DNA of 64,000 nt from assembly GCF_000092785.1 (NCBI RefSeq), contig NC_014225.1, positions 1,501,340 to 1,565,339 on the forward strand, written 5' to 3'. The notes beneath the pieces are model-generated. The model was not told where the DNA came from, made no database searches, and was given only the letters and a program-made list of their open reading frames with translations. This DNA is from Waddlia chondrophila WSU 86-1044. Lineage in GTDB: Bacteria; Chlamydiota; Chlamydiia; Chlamydiales; Waddliaceae. This document shows, one piece after another, positions 51,588 through 61,077 of the stretch. Numbering within the stretch: position 1 is the stretch's first letter; each line of letters opens with the position of its first letter. Both the position numbers and the translations under genes were made by a program.

Positions 51588-52503
51588 GAAGCCACTCTAA
51601 AAATTTTTGCCGATCCACATTGCCCCCAGTAATCACGCAAACTACAGAACCACTCAACGGCCGTTTTTTCAGAAAACCGGCAAAAGAAACAGCTCCAGAG
51701 GGCTCCGCGACCAAGCCAAAAACGTTAAACAGTATTTTCATTGCTTCAATGATTTCTTGCTCCGATACCTTTACAGTTGAGTCGATATATTTCTTAAGTA
51801 AAGGCCAGTTATGCTTTCCTACACTGGGAGAAAGGAGTCCATCTGCAATGGTTTTTGTCGACGGCAAATGCAGACGCTCACCTTTTTCCAAAGAGGCTGT
51901 CAATCTAGCAGCCCCTTCGGGTTCGACTCCAATGACTTTTGTGTGCTGAGATATTTGTTTAATCACGCAAGAACACCCTGCCATGATCCCGCCGCCGCCA
52001 ATCGGACCAAAAAAAAAGTGCGGTTTTTTCAGCTGATCGCACACCTCTAATGCTACAGACCCTTGTCCAGCAATCACATCAGGATCATCAAACGCATGGA
52101 TCATGATCCTTTCCTTTTCACAAACAAGCTCGGCAACCTTCTCATCCCCTTCGGCATGCGTCGTTCCATGCAAAAAAACTTCGGCTCCCAAAGCTTCTGT
52201 TTTCTTAACTTTTAAGGCAGGCGCATGTTCCGGCATCACAACCGCAACAGGAAAACCTAGCCGATTTCCTGCATAAGCGATCCCTTGCGCAAAATTTCCG
52301 GATGAGCGCGCCACAATCCCAACGCCTGGCTGAATTTTTTGAAGAGCTGCATTGACAGCTCCGCGAGGCTTGTAGCTGCAGGTCCACTGAAAGTTCTCGC
52401 ACTTTAGATAGAGGCCTGGAAATTCTAGGGATTGAATAAGCGGTGTTTCAATGATATAGGGAGCAATTCTCTCTCTAGCTTCCTTAAAAAGGCGAATATT
52501 CAT
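51580..52503 (-). CDS. Threonine/serine dehydratase-like PLP enzyme
   Basis: A 307-residue fold-type II PLP protein. The PLP Lys lies in SYKPRGAVNAAL (family SFKxRGA), with SSGNFAQGIAYAG for the carboxylate, GPIGGGGIMAG for the phosphate, and VCVITGGNVD at the C-terminus. It matches threonine deaminases/serine racemases of the TdcB class, without the regulatory ACT domain. Substrate (Ser, Thr, or racemisation) is not decidable here. It lies upstream of serC with overlapping ends. Confidence 0.88.
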   Translation of the reverse strand: MNIRLFKEARERIAPYIIETPLIQSLEFPGLYLKCENFQWTCSYKPRGAVNAALQKIQPGVGIVARSSGNFAQGIAYAGNRLGFPVAVVMPEHAPALKVKKTEALGAEVFLHGTTHAEGDEKVAELVCEKERIMIHAFDDPDVIAGQGSVALEVCDQLKKPHFFFGPIGGGGIMAGCSCVIKQISQHTKVIGVEPEGAARLTASLEKGERLHLPSTKTIADGLLSPSVGKHNWPLLKKYIDSTVKVSEQEIIEAMKILFNVFGLVAEPSGAVSFAGFLKKRPLSGSVVCVITGGNVDRQKFLEWLHG

Positions 52504-52530
52504 AGATTAAAACTCCCGATCAATGTATTG

Positions 52531-52559
52531 TGTCAAATTAAAATAATGATCGGTATAAA
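52531..52559 (+). promoter_or_regulatory. Candidate promoter of the dioxygenase gene, with repeat copy 3
   Basis: TGTCAA (52531-52536) and TATAAA (52554-52559) are 17 bases apart, 24 bases upstream of the ATG at 52583. The spacer and -10 contain TAATGATCGGTATA (52544-52557), the third copy of the dispersed repeat. Confidence 0.45.
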
Positions 52560-52582
52560 TGCAATATCGATAGAGAGCAACA

Positions 52583-53587
52583 ATGAAAGAGATCAAAGTA
52601 TCGTTTATCAACGAGCAAAAACTCCCCTTGGTCATCGAACCCAACTTCCCCAATCCTGCTTTCGAAGATCTGATAGAGATCATCAAAGAGCAAAACGCAT
52701 TTCTCAAAGAAAACATGCTCAAATACGGAGGGTTGCTGTTCAGAGGATTCCCCGTTCACAAGCCTGAGGAGTTTTCAAACGTCGTCCGAGCCCTGGATAC
52801 GGGAGAATTCGTCGACTATATTGGAGGAGGAGCACCGCGCGAAAAAGTAAAAGACAGTGTCTATACCTCCACTGAAGCTCCTCCCGCTATCAAAATCCAT
52901 TTACATAACGAAATGAGCTTTGCCGACAACTACCCTAGTCATATTTTCTTTTTTTGCGAAACCCCTTCCAAACTGGGTGGAGAAACATTCATTGGCAACG
53001 CCAGGGAAATTTTGAAATCCTTGAGGCAGGAAACAAAAGAACGTTTTGAGAAAAAGAAGCTTAAATATGTCTCCCGCTATTATCATAAAAGCGCACTGAT
53101 GGATCTCATCAACAAGTTTCAAAGAGGGCACAAAACATGGATAGATGTTTTTGAAACAGATCAAAAAGAAGAGGTCGAAAAGCGGTGTAGAGAAAACAAT
53201 ATCGGATGCAAATGGAATGTCAATGATTGGCTAGAGATTAGCCGCCTACGCCCTGCATTTCTAGAACACCCGAAAACCAAAGAAAAAGTTTGGTTCAATC
53301 AAGTTCATCTCTTCGACTACAATCCCCGTTTCATCGGATGGTGGCGTTATCTTGCCATGCGTGCCTTTTACTGCCGAAAACATACGATGGTTGATGAAAT
53401 CTTTTTTGCCGACGGCCAAAAAATTCCAAGAGAGGATATCTACCACATTCACGACATCCTCGACAAGCATTCCATCTATTTCCCTTGGCAAAAAGGGGAC
53501 GTGATGGCGTTGGACAACCTTTTAACCATGCATGGCCGCGCTCCTTTTAAAGGGAAGAGAAAAATCCTGACGGCAATGACGCGTTGA
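52583..53587 (+). CDS. TauD/TfdA-family Fe(II)/2-oxoglutarate dioxygenase, SyrP-like
   Basis: A 334-residue jelly-roll oxygenase. GGLLFRGFPV is the family entry motif; the first iron ligands are HLHNEMSFAD (HxE) near residue 112, and the distal His plus 2-oxoglutarate Arg are in NLLTMHGRAPFKGKRKIL at the C-terminus. The HxE form and the block FGWWRYLAM-like region suggest the SyrP/clavaminate synthase-like group, which hydroxylates amino acids in secondary metabolism. No NRPS gene is present in the window. Divergent from the serC operon. Confidence 0.88.
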   Translation: MKEIKVSFINEQKLPLVIEPNFPNPAFEDLIEIIKEQNAFLKENMLKYGGLLFRGFPVHKPEEFSNVVRALDTGEFVDYIGGGAPREKVKDSVYTSTEAPPAIKIHLHNEMSFADNYPSHIFFFCETPSKLGGETFIGNAREILKSLRQETKERFEKKKLKYVSRYYHKSALMDLINKFQRGHKTWIDVFETDQKEEVEKRCRENNIGCKWNVNDWLEISRLRPAFLEHPKTKEKVWFNQVHLFDYNPRFIGWWRYLAMRAFYCRKHTMVDEIFFADGQKIPREDIYHIHDILDKHSIYFPWQKGDVMALDNLLTMHGRAPFKGKRKILTAMTR

Positions 53588-54412
53588 TCAAACAGAGCTT
53601 TCTACAAATAGATCGATCTGAAGTTCTTGTCCTGGAGCTTGTGCGTATTGATCGAATTCCGTTATCCCGTGCTCTATCAACACTTCTTCGTCTAAAAAAC
53701 AATTCCCTGTGACGACTTTGCTCTCTTGGGTAACGATATGATAAGCGGCATCAGCCATAATCGATGGTTTGCGGCTCTTATCCATTAGAAAGGGGAAAAA
53801 GGCTTTAATTGCCTGGGTAGCGATTGTCGTTTTAGGCCATAGCGAATTGACGGCAACCCCCTGTTCTCGGAACTCTTCCGCCATTCCCAGAGTACACATC
53901 GTCATGCCATATTTAGACATCGTATAGGCTACGTGAGGTTTGAGCCATTTGGGATCATAGCTAAGCGGAGGAGAAAGATTAAGGATATGGGGATTTTCGC
54001 TTGTGATGAGATGCGGTAAACAGAGTTTAGAGCAAAGGAATGTAGCACGCATGTTGCAAGAGACCATCAGATCGAATTTTTTCATCGGAGTATCCAGAGT
54101 TGCTGTAGGAAAGATGGCTGAAGCATTATTAATCAGGATATCGATGCCGCCAAAAGACTCTAAAGCCTGTTCTACAGCGCTTTTCACTTGATCTTCATTG
54201 CGAATATCCACCTGAACTGCTAACGCTTTTCCACCCCGCTTCTCAATCTCTTCAGCAACTGTATGAATGGTTCCGGGAAGTGTTGGATGCGGCTTGCTGG
54301 TTTTTGCCGCAACAACGACATTTGCCCCATCCTCGGCGCAACGCAAAGCAATCGCCTCTCCGATTCCTCGACTGGCCCCTGTAATTAATACTGTACGACC
54401 CTTTAAAGACAT
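53588..54412 (-). CDS. SDR oxidoreductase, HSDL2-like
   Basis: About 274 residues. TGASRGIGEAIAL binds the nucleotide, NNASAIF follows, and the catalytic set is SPPLSYDPKW with YTMSKYGMTM (YxxxK). The extended substrate region (PLSYDPKWLKPHVAY) resembles HSDL2 and related C-terminal-less hydroxysteroid-dehydrogenase-like proteins. GGAG is 9 bases before the ATG at 54412, which I prefer over 54421. It is convergent with the dioxygenase and ends one base after its stop. The true substrate is unknown. Confidence 0.85.
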   Translation of the reverse strand: MSLKGRTVLITGASRGIGEAIALRCAEDGANVVVAAKTSKPHPTLPGTIHTVAEEIEKRGGKALAVQVDIRNEDQVKSAVEQALESFGGIDILINNASAIFPTATLDTPMKKFDLMVSCNMRATFLCSKLCLPHLITSENPHILNLSPPLSYDPKWLKPHVAYTMSKYGMTMCTLGMAEEFREQGVAVNSLWPKTTIATQAIKAFFPFLMDKSRKPSIMADAAYHIVTQESKVVTGNCFLDEEVLIEHGITEFDQYAQAPGQELQIDLFVESSV

Positions 54413-54525
54413 ACAAAACATCTCCTTGTTTATTCAACATAATGAAGAAAAAAAAGATTTACGACAAATCAAGAATGTGATATTATTTAATAAATATTTT
54501 CTTTTTATATTTATCGGTTAAAAAA

Positions 54526-55977
54526 ATGTCTCTTGAAGTTCGAGACGGCAGCGTCAAAACTCTCCTGACGATTTCGCTGCCTCTGATCTTATCCTTTTTA
54601 TCCATGCTTGGAATGCTGACTGTGGATCGGCTTTTTCTCGCCCGTTACTCAACAGACGCTTTAAGTGCAGCAGTCAGCGGCGGAATGACTGCCTGGGCCT
54701 TGACATTCGGCGGACAAACATTGACAAATGTCTCCGGAATTTTCGCAGCACAATACAATGGTTCCAAGCAGTATTTGATGATGGGGAAACCTGTTTGGCA
54801 AATGATCTGGCTTAGCCTGTTCTTCATCATCCCTTTCGGAGCCGCAGCCATCTGGTTTGCTCCATGGGCATTCGCAGGCTCCCCTATTGAAACAGAGCAG
54901 GTGCTCTACTACCGCCTAACCATGGCGATCAGCCCTTTTATGTGCTTGCTTGGAGGATTAAATGGATTTTTCATCGGACAAGGCAAAACATCGATCATCA
55001 CCTGGCTCACTCTGCTTGGAAACCTAATTAATCTTATCCTTGATCCTATTTTGATTTTCGGATACGGCCCGGTTCCAAGCATGGGAATCATGGGGGCTTG
55101 TCTTGCAACCGGCATAGGCTTGATCTGCCAGAACGGAGTGATGCTTTATCTGTTCTTGAAAAGGGAAAATAGAGAAACGTTTGGAACAAATGAGTGGATA
55201 CCAGACCTTAGAGCCGTTTGGGAAATGGTCAAGATTGGAGGCCCCGAAGCTCTGGCGGCAATTTTAGAACTCGGCGCTTGGGCAGCACTCTACCTGCTTC
55301 TCAACGATTTGGGCGCTGTCCACATCCTTGTGACAAGCGTTGGGCAAAGCATTTTGATGTCGATGTTTTTCTTCGGAATCGGTTTGGAACAAGGAATTTC
55401 CAGCGTGAGCGGGAACCTGATCGGCTTGGGCCGCAAAGGCGAAGTGATGACAGCCTTCCTCTCCGGATGCAAGATTGTTGCCGTTTTTGGGATCAGCCTA
55501 ATGGCTTTCCTTTGGCTCGGCAGCGAGTGGATTGTCGATCTTTTCCTCCAAGATCCGGAGCGCCTGGAAGGAGCTGAACGTTTATCCTCGCTGACTTCTG
55601 AAGAACTGGCTATAGCACGCAATTACGTGATAAAAAGCAGCCTAGTCATTGGAGCTTACATCATCATTGAAAATATCCGCTGCCTGCTGTATGGAATCCT
55701 CCGCTCCGCTGGCGATACGTTCTTTATCCTTGTCACCAGCATCGCAACAACCTGGCTGCTGCTTCTGGCACCCACCTATTTATTGATGACACTTTGGAAA
55801 ATGCCTGTTGACACTTCATTTTGGATTTGGCTGACTTTTGCGGCAGCATCAACCTCTATCTGCTACGCAAGATTTGCTCAAGGAAGCTGGGCAAAGAAGC
55901 AAACTATATCTCTTCTGAAAACGAGAGACGACGAAGCTTTAACTTTTTCTGACTCTCGCACAAATTTTTCTCATTAA
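54526..55977 (+). CDS. MATE-family multidrug/Na+ exporter
   Basis: A 483-residue transporter with twelve hydrophobic segments in two similar halves, typical of MATE antiporters that expel cationic compounds using Na+ or H+. Seen: PLILSFLSMLGMLTVDRLFL (TM1) and GVQ-type loops such as GPEALAAILELGAWA at the start of the second half. An extra charged loop (ERLEGAERLSSLTSEELAIA) lies near residue 350. Substrate unknown. The 3' end overlaps the convergent 581-residue gene by 74 bases. Confidence 0.88.
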   Translation: MSLEVRDGSVKTLLTISLPLILSFLSMLGMLTVDRLFLARYSTDALSAAVSGGMTAWALTFGGQTLTNVSGIFAAQYNGSKQYLMMGKPVWQMIWLSLFFIIPFGAAAIWFAPWAFAGSPIETEQVLYYRLTMAISPFMCLLGGLNGFFIGQGKTSIITWLTLLGNLINLILDPILIFGYGPVPSMGIMGACLATGIGLICQNGVMLYLFLKRENRETFGTNEWIPDLRAVWEMVKIGGPEALAAILELGAWAALYLLLNDLGAVHILVTSVGQSILMSMFFFGIGLEQGISSVSGNLIGLGRKGEVMTAFLSGCKIVAVFGISLMAFLWLGSEWIVDLFLQDPERLEGAERLSSLTSEELAIARNYVIKSSLVIGAYIIIENIRCLLYGILRSAGDTFFILVTSIATTWLLLLAPTYLLMTLWKMPVDTSFWIWLTFAAASTSICYARFAQGSWAKKQTISLLKTRDDEALTFSDSRTNFSH

Positions 55978-57649
55978 TGGAATAAACATCTTTCGATTGA
56001 CAAATATGGACGCCGACAGCAAACGCGCTGATCCAGTACCACGACTTTTCACTCTCGATCCAGCCCAAAGGACCGTTGTAACATCCAATATCGGCATCCG
56101 ATCCGCTCAAAAATCCAACGCCTTGTGAATAATTTTGGGCTTTTTTTAAATCAATAACAGAAGACATCTTGGAATCATACAGCCCTTCCGGCAATTTTCC
56201 GGCGTCTAAGTATTGAGGATATCCTTTCTCGTCGTCTTGAACCCAAAACATGATCTGCTTTGCCTGCCTATCCCAGTCAATAGGAAGCTGATCAATGAAT
56301 GCCCTACACATATCCAGGGATTTCTGAGTGAATCCGCATAACGCTTCAATCTGACCTTCTTTCAACCAGCCCGCAACAGTTTGGACAAGGCTCGGATCTT
56401 TCCAATCCAACCTCTCTTGCAATCTCAGACGGTGCAAAAGCAACAAGCTGTCAACAAGCATCAATTTGGCCAATCCATTCATGAGCAAATAATGAACTTT
56501 TCCTTTCTTTAGCTTAAAAAGATCGAAAGACTCCAAAGTTGGATTCTTAACTACCTCAGACAGATGGGGCCCATCGCCTACATCCCTTGCACCCCATGCC
56601 CCTGCATTGGGATACTGCGTTTTTAAAAATGGAGTTTCTAAACGACCCGCCCCCCTGTTAATATTTGGAATAAGATTGGCAAGAGGTTGATACTTTCGGA
56701 CTGATTCCTCATTATGAAAAAGTTCGACGAATGGAGGAAGTTGGCCAAGAGATAGTTGCAGCCCACTGTCGAAAAGAAATTTTTTGCGCGCCTCATTCCA
56801 GGTGGAATCATCCTTAATCTGGTGAAGGTAATGATAGTAGTGTTCTTCTACCTGTTGCACATACAATGCAGGCTGATCTTTTTCCACATCTACAGGGAAT
56901 TCTTCAAAGGGCAGGCTCTTAGGGTTAGAAATGGAAATGGGAATCGGCAAGCGGCTTTTAAAACGTGAACACTCCCTAAAAATTTCAATCATTGCTTTTT
57001 CTCTGCAAAATTCCGAGATAGACTCCCCTGTGCGCAAAAATTTGCAGGCAAATATTTTATCAGAATCATTAGGTTGGAATAAAACCGTTCTGCCAAGCAC
57101 CTTAATGATTTTTCCTTTTGTGAAATCAACAGATGTTGATTTCAAATCTCTCCAATCCGTTTCAGTCTCATAAACTTTCTTAACTTTCCGGGCCATGCCC
57201 TTTGAAAAATTCATGACAAGATTCTCTTCAAACTCACCTTCTTTTTTCATCAAATCCATCCCCAGTTGATGGAAATTATGGAAGGCTCCCCCCCAAGGCT
57301 GAATAGACAGAGTATCGGCTGAACCAAGATCCATTCCCTGAATCAATTCAGGATGTTCAAAAATATAGCACAAGATGCAATGAGTCTCTTTGAGAGATAA
57401 ATCCGCATATAGCATATTCCAAGCCTTCTTATCCAAAGTTTCAGGAAACTCAAGTGCATAGACTAAAACAGATAACCAGGGATGATGCGGAATTTGTTTC
57501 AGAACTGTATCGTCAAGGCGATTAAAAATTGCGGGATGAGCAGCGAGAAACGCCCTTTGGGAAGGAGATTGCAAATCCAATTCCCACCTGGAAGGAAACT
57601 CGATCATTGCCTTGCTAGATAAAGATAAAGAAGAGCTTATCAATGACAT
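55904..57649 (-). CDS. Hypothetical protein, possible kinase-like core
   Basis: A 581-residue soluble protein of unknown family. Residues ~180-240 read GKIIKVLGRTVLFQPNDSDK, then FACKFLRTGES and CREKAMIEIF. The order (beta strand, a Lys in ACK, then a Glu in a helix) resembles the beta3-Lys/alphaC-Glu arrangement of protein-kinase-like folds, but I cannot find a clear HRD or DFG. The C-terminus ends in a basic tail. Large unique proteins of this kind are common effector candidates in chlamydia-like bacteria. No signal peptide or membrane segment. Confidence 0.5.
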   Translation of the reverse strand: MSLISSSLSLSSKAMIEFPSRWELDLQSPSQRAFLAAHPAIFNRLDDTVLKQIPHHPWLSVLVYALEFPETLDKKAWNMLYADLSLKETHCILCYIFEHPELIQGMDLGSADTLSIQPWGGAFHNFHQLGMDLMKKEGEFEENLVMNFSKGMARKVKKVYETETDWRDLKSTSVDFTKGKIIKVLGRTVLFQPNDSDKIFACKFLRTGESISEFCREKAMIEIFRECSRFKSRLPIPISISNPKSLPFEEFPVDVEKDQPALYVQQVEEHYYHYLHQIKDDSTWNEARKKFLFDSGLQLSLGQLPPFVELFHNEESVRKYQPLANLIPNINRGAGRLETPFLKTQYPNAGAWGARDVGDGPHLSEVVKNPTLESFDLFKLKKGKVHYLLMNGLAKLMLVDSLLLLHRLRLQERLDWKDPSLVQTVAGWLKEGQIEALCGFTQKSLDMCRAFIDQLPIDWDRQAKQIMFWVQDDEKGYPQYLDAGKLPEGLYDSKMSSVIDLKKAQNYSQGVGFLSGSDADIGCYNGPLGWIESEKSWYWISAFAVGVHICQSKDVYSINEKNLCESQKKLKLRRLSFSEEI

Positions 57650-57684
57650 ACTCTTAAGTATAAGAGAAAGAAGTATTTAAATCG

Positions 57685-58911
57685 TTAAAAAAGAATTCCT
57701 TTCACAAGGATCGCCGTGACCGTCTTGTCGTTGCCTCCCATACTGACAAGCATGCCATATGGATGCTTTGGCTGGATCTGATGATCCGCATTTGAAGTCA
57801 GCTGAAGCGTCAAATCCACCATCTGTCTGACACCTGTTGCCCCGGTAGGATGGCCGAATCCTCCCAATCCTCCGGATAAATTCGTTGGGATGGCTCCTTC
57901 TTTTGAAGTGACGCCGTCCAGTACCAAATGCGACGCCTGGCCGGGCTGAGCAAATCCAAGAGCCTCCAACGCCAGCAAAGCTGTAATGGAAAAGCAATCG
58001 TGCAGCTCCAAAAGCCCTAGCTCATCTTTAGTTAAGCCTGCCCGTTCAAACGCTCTACGAGCGGCAATTGCTGTTGTTGACAGTACTGTCCAATCTTCCG
58101 GATCCCGAGTAATGTCATCCTCTACACCAGCCAAAGAGATAATTTCAACAGCATTTTCTTTTTTGATCCCGCATTTCGACAACCCCTCTTCAGAAAAAAT
58201 CCCGATAGAAGAAGCTCCATCACTGACTTTGGAACAATCGGTTGGATTTAAATGCGGAACAAACCGTTTTGGATTAGGCGGCGTCAAACCAAGCGCAAAA
58301 AGATCTTCCACCTTATTGTCATACTCCTGTGCCTTGGGATTTTGACGGGCGTTTTTGATGCTCTGCTCGTACCATTTTGCCATTCCCCGACGCGTTTCCT
58401 CATAGCCGTACCTATCATAGTAAGCACCAGCTCTAGTTGCAAAGATCCCTGGAAAAAAATGCGCGTATCCCTTCTTGCGCTCTTTGGAGTAATAAGACGC
58501 CCCTGCCAGCACATCTGCTCCATACACCGCTTTCACAGAATTCTGCATTTCAAATCCCGCCACAAAAACAGCGTCAGCGGTGTCGGAGAGGATCGCATTC
58601 ACCCCCATTGCAAGAGCACGCCCGCCCGAACCGCAAGCACCTTCAACTGCCGTGCACGGCTTTCCCCGCAATTCGGGAACCATGAATGGTAAAAATCCCG
58701 GCAGATTAGCTTGTCTGAGAAAACGCCCCGACATAAAACTGGCAATAAATCCTTCATCAAATAAAGGCTGCTCCATCTGATTGCACGTTCCCTGAGCCGT
58801 TTCTTGAAGATACTCTTCAAACGGACGCAACTTTTTAGGGTTGAATTCAGGACGTCCCGATCCCATAAATACAGTGGTATATGGCGCAGCAGCATAAACT
58901 TTTTTTCTCAC
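57685..58911 (-). CDS. Thiolase (acetyl-CoA acyltransferase)
   Basis: A 408-residue SCP2-type thiolase. The nucleophilic Cys93 is in VEGACGSGGRAL. ELHDCFSITALLALEALG replaces the NEAFA loop of classical thiolases with the HDCF of the SCP2 class, and GGFGHPTGATGVRQ carries the His. It lacks the second active-site Cys (CxG), the terminal position being GNDKTVTAILV. It would cleave 3-ketoacyl-CoA in beta-oxidation. GTG start overlapping the upstream dehydrogenase stop as GTGA. Confidence 0.88.
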   Translation of the reverse strand: MRKKVYAAAPYTTVFMGSGRPEFNPKKLRPFEEYLQETAQGTCNQMEQPLFDEGFIASFMSGRFLRQANLPGFLPFMVPELRGKPCTAVEGACGSGGRALAMGVNAILSDTADAVFVAGFEMQNSVKAVYGADVLAGASYYSKERKKGYAHFFPGIFATRAGAYYDRYGYEETRRGMAKWYEQSIKNARQNPKAQEYDNKVEDLFALGLTPPNPKRFVPHLNPTDCSKVSDGASSIGIFSEEGLSKCGIKKENAVEIISLAGVEDDITRDPEDWTVLSTTAIAARRAFERAGLTKDELGLLELHDCFSITALLALEALGFAQPGQASHLVLDGVTSKEGAIPTNLSGGLGGFGHPTGATGVRQMVDLTLQLTSNADHQIQPKHPYGMLVSMGGNDKTVTAILVKGILF

Positions 58912-60242
58912 TTATAGACCTCCTGAGGCAGGTGCTCATCATCAGGGCCATACAAATGATAAAACCCGTTCACGATCACAGTGTTGACATCATCAATCGA
59001 ACGAGCAACGCCATCTGCGACTAACTTGCGCGCAATATCCCGCGACCTTAGCAAATGGGAAGAAGCGATCCGTGCTGCAAGGGTATCGAGCTCAAACAGG
59101 TTTCTGAGGTATCTTTTTAAAAGTTCTTCCCGGTTTTTCTCCTTTCCCATCACTTTCCAGGGAAGATGCCCTTTGGGCAGCTCGCCAATTAAATCATTGG
59201 GAAGATCTACGTACGCCTTTGCCTTCAAATCATAGATTTTTTCAATCGTGTGGCCGCGATACTGGAAAAAACCGTCTTTTTGCGATCCATCGGAATACTG
59301 GCCTCCTGTACAGCCGGCAGCAACCATTTGATCGATTAAACCACTATGAAACTCAATCTTAAGATAATGGGCCATGATCTGCATGACGCGGAAGAGAACA
59401 TCAATGCCAACATAATCAAAGAGCTGGAAAATCCCCATGGGACGGATCAAAAGGTCGCGCGTCATCTGATCGATAAAACAAAGCGCCTCCACAAGCGTAT
59501 AAGAAGACTCTAACTCAGAAACCTCTTTCAAAGCTTCATTGATCTCGCGTAGAAAATGACCATTTCCAATAAAACCTGCAACATCTTTGGAATACACAAT
59601 AATTTTTCCCAGACGTTTTGCCAACTCATCGGCTAGCGCAGCGAACGATTCGCCATTTTCAGCCGCAGGAATGATCTCTAATAATTTCTGCACAGCCGGA
59701 GGATTATAAAAATGATAGCCGATCATGCGCCCCTTTAATCCGGAAGCCTCCGCTAATACCCCAATGGGCAAAGAAGAGGTATTGGTGAAAAAAAGCGCGC
59801 TTTCAGAAGCTGTTTTCTTAAGCTCGGAAAAGACGCGTGTTTTGACATCCATCTCTTCGACAATCGCCTCAAAGATAAGATGCGCGTTTTTTGCTTGAGC
59901 AATCTCCTCTTCAAAGCGTAAGCAGTCAATTGCCCCTTGAACAAACGCCTCAATCATCTCTTGATTGCTGACAAGCCGTTGGTCATTCTTATAGTACTCG
60001 CGCAAGTCGTTGATCTGCTTTTCGGCAAAACGGGTCATCTGCGCACGCAGATAGTTGCGCAACCCCGATAAACTCTTAACATTGGAATCAATGAGTGTCA
60101 ACGTGTATGCGCCAGATCCCACCTGCCCTTCTTTAGAAGCTTCCAAACAGGCAATCTCGCGCAGCAGCAGCAAGGAAATGCCGCTCCCCATTTTCCCGCC
60201 AGCGCCAACGACAGCAACAGAAGTCAATTTTTCATTAAGCAC
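58908..60242 (-). CDS. 3-hydroxyacyl-CoA dehydrogenase
   Basis: A 444-residue NAD-dependent HCDH. The Rossmann motif VVGAGGKMGSGIS is near residue 11, with one more residue than the usual GxGxMG. The active-site region is YHFYNPPAVQKLLEIIP (His), and SKDVAGFIGN is the family helix. The C-terminal ~220 residues form the dimerisation domain (DLLIRPMGIFQLFDYVGID). It lacks the fused enoyl-CoA hydratase domain of FadB, which is encoded separately next door. GTG start overlapping the upstream ECH gene. Confidence 0.9.
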   Translation of the reverse strand: MLNEKLTSVAVVGAGGKMGSGISLLLLREIACLEASKEGQVGSGAYTLTLIDSNVKSLSGLRNYLRAQMTRFAEKQINDLREYYKNDQRLVSNQEMIEAFVQGAIDCLRFEEEIAQAKNAHLIFEAIVEEMDVKTRVFSELKKTASESALFFTNTSSLPIGVLAEASGLKGRMIGYHFYNPPAVQKLLEIIPAAENGESFAALADELAKRLGKIIVYSKDVAGFIGNGHFLREINEALKEVSELESSYTLVEALCFIDQMTRDLLIRPMGIFQLFDYVGIDVLFRVMQIMAHYLKIEFHSGLIDQMVAAGCTGGQYSDGSQKDGFFQYRGHTIEKIYDLKAKAYVDLPNDLIGELPKGHLPWKVMGKEKNREELLKRYLRNLFELDTLAARIASSHLLRSRDIARKLVADGVARSIDDVNTVIVNGFYHLYGPDDEHLPQEVYK

Positions 60243-61008
60243 TAGTACCCCTCATCGATTTTTCTAAAAATGCCTGCATCGCTTTTTCCCTTTCAGGAGT
60301 TTCAAAGCAAATGGCAAAATTTGACTTTTCCAAATCAAGCCCCTCATGAATCGAAAGGCCATCTTCCCGATTAATTGCATCTTTCGCTTGATAAATCGCT
60401 GTTTGGGAATGCCCGGCAATGCTGCCTGCGACCGCCAAACACTCGCTGATCAAAGACTCTTTGCTGCACACACAGTTGACCAGCCCAATTCGGTGCGCTT
60501 CATCAGCGCTGATCGCCTTGCCTGTTGCAATCATCTCTTTAGCTTGGCGAACCCCAACTGCACGAACGAGCCGCTGCGTCCCGCCAAATCCGGGGATAAT
60601 TCCGAGCATCACCTCCGGCAGCCCCAACTTTGCCGAATCAGCAGCGTAGATAAAATCACAAGCCAATGCCATCTCCAGCCCTCCTCCTAGTGCAAATCCA
60701 TTAATCGCAGCGATCGTGATAAAAGGGGCCTTCTCTAAAAGAAGAGAGACACGCTGTCCAAGAGAAATAAAGGAGAGGATCTGTTGCTTGTCAAACCCTT
60801 GCATTTCTTTGATATCTGCTCCAGCAATAAACGCTTTTTCACCGGCTCCAGTCACAATCATAGCAACCAACTCCAGCTTTTCGCTCTCCTCTTCCAAACA
60901 GTGTTCCAGCTCTTTTAAAAGCTCTAAATTCAATGCATTCAAAGCTTTAGGACGATTAATTTTCAAAAGTCCAACTCGATTCCGCTTTTCAAATTCCAAA
61001 TATTTCAT
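60235..61008 (-). CDS. Enoyl-CoA hydratase (crotonase family)
   Basis: A 257-residue crotonase. NRPKALNALNLELLKEL starts the fold, AFIAGADIKEM forms the first oxyanion part, and AAINGFALGGGLEMALACDF the second. The catalytic Glu are expected in LGLPEVMLGIIPGFGGTQRL. It hydrates 2-enoyl-CoA in beta-oxidation. First gene of the three-gene operon ECH-HCDH-thiolase; the ATG at 61008 is divergent from prpB with 69 bases between starts. Confidence 0.93.
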   Translation of the reverse strand: MKYLEFEKRNRVGLLKINRPKALNALNLELLKELEHCLEEESEKLELVAMIVTGAGEKAFIAGADIKEMQGFDKQQILSFISLGQRVSLLLEKAPFITIAAINGFALGGGLEMALACDFIYAADSAKLGLPEVMLGIIPGFGGTQRLVRAVGVRQAKEMIATGKAISADEAHRIGLVNCVCSKESLISECLAVAGSIAGHSQTAIYQAKDAINREDGLSIHEGLDLEKSNFAICFETPEREKAMQAFLEKSMRGTSA

Positions 61009-61077
61009 ACACTACGTCATAGCACAACAAGATTAACCCTTGCAAGGAAACACTTGAATCGGAGATATCATATTAGT

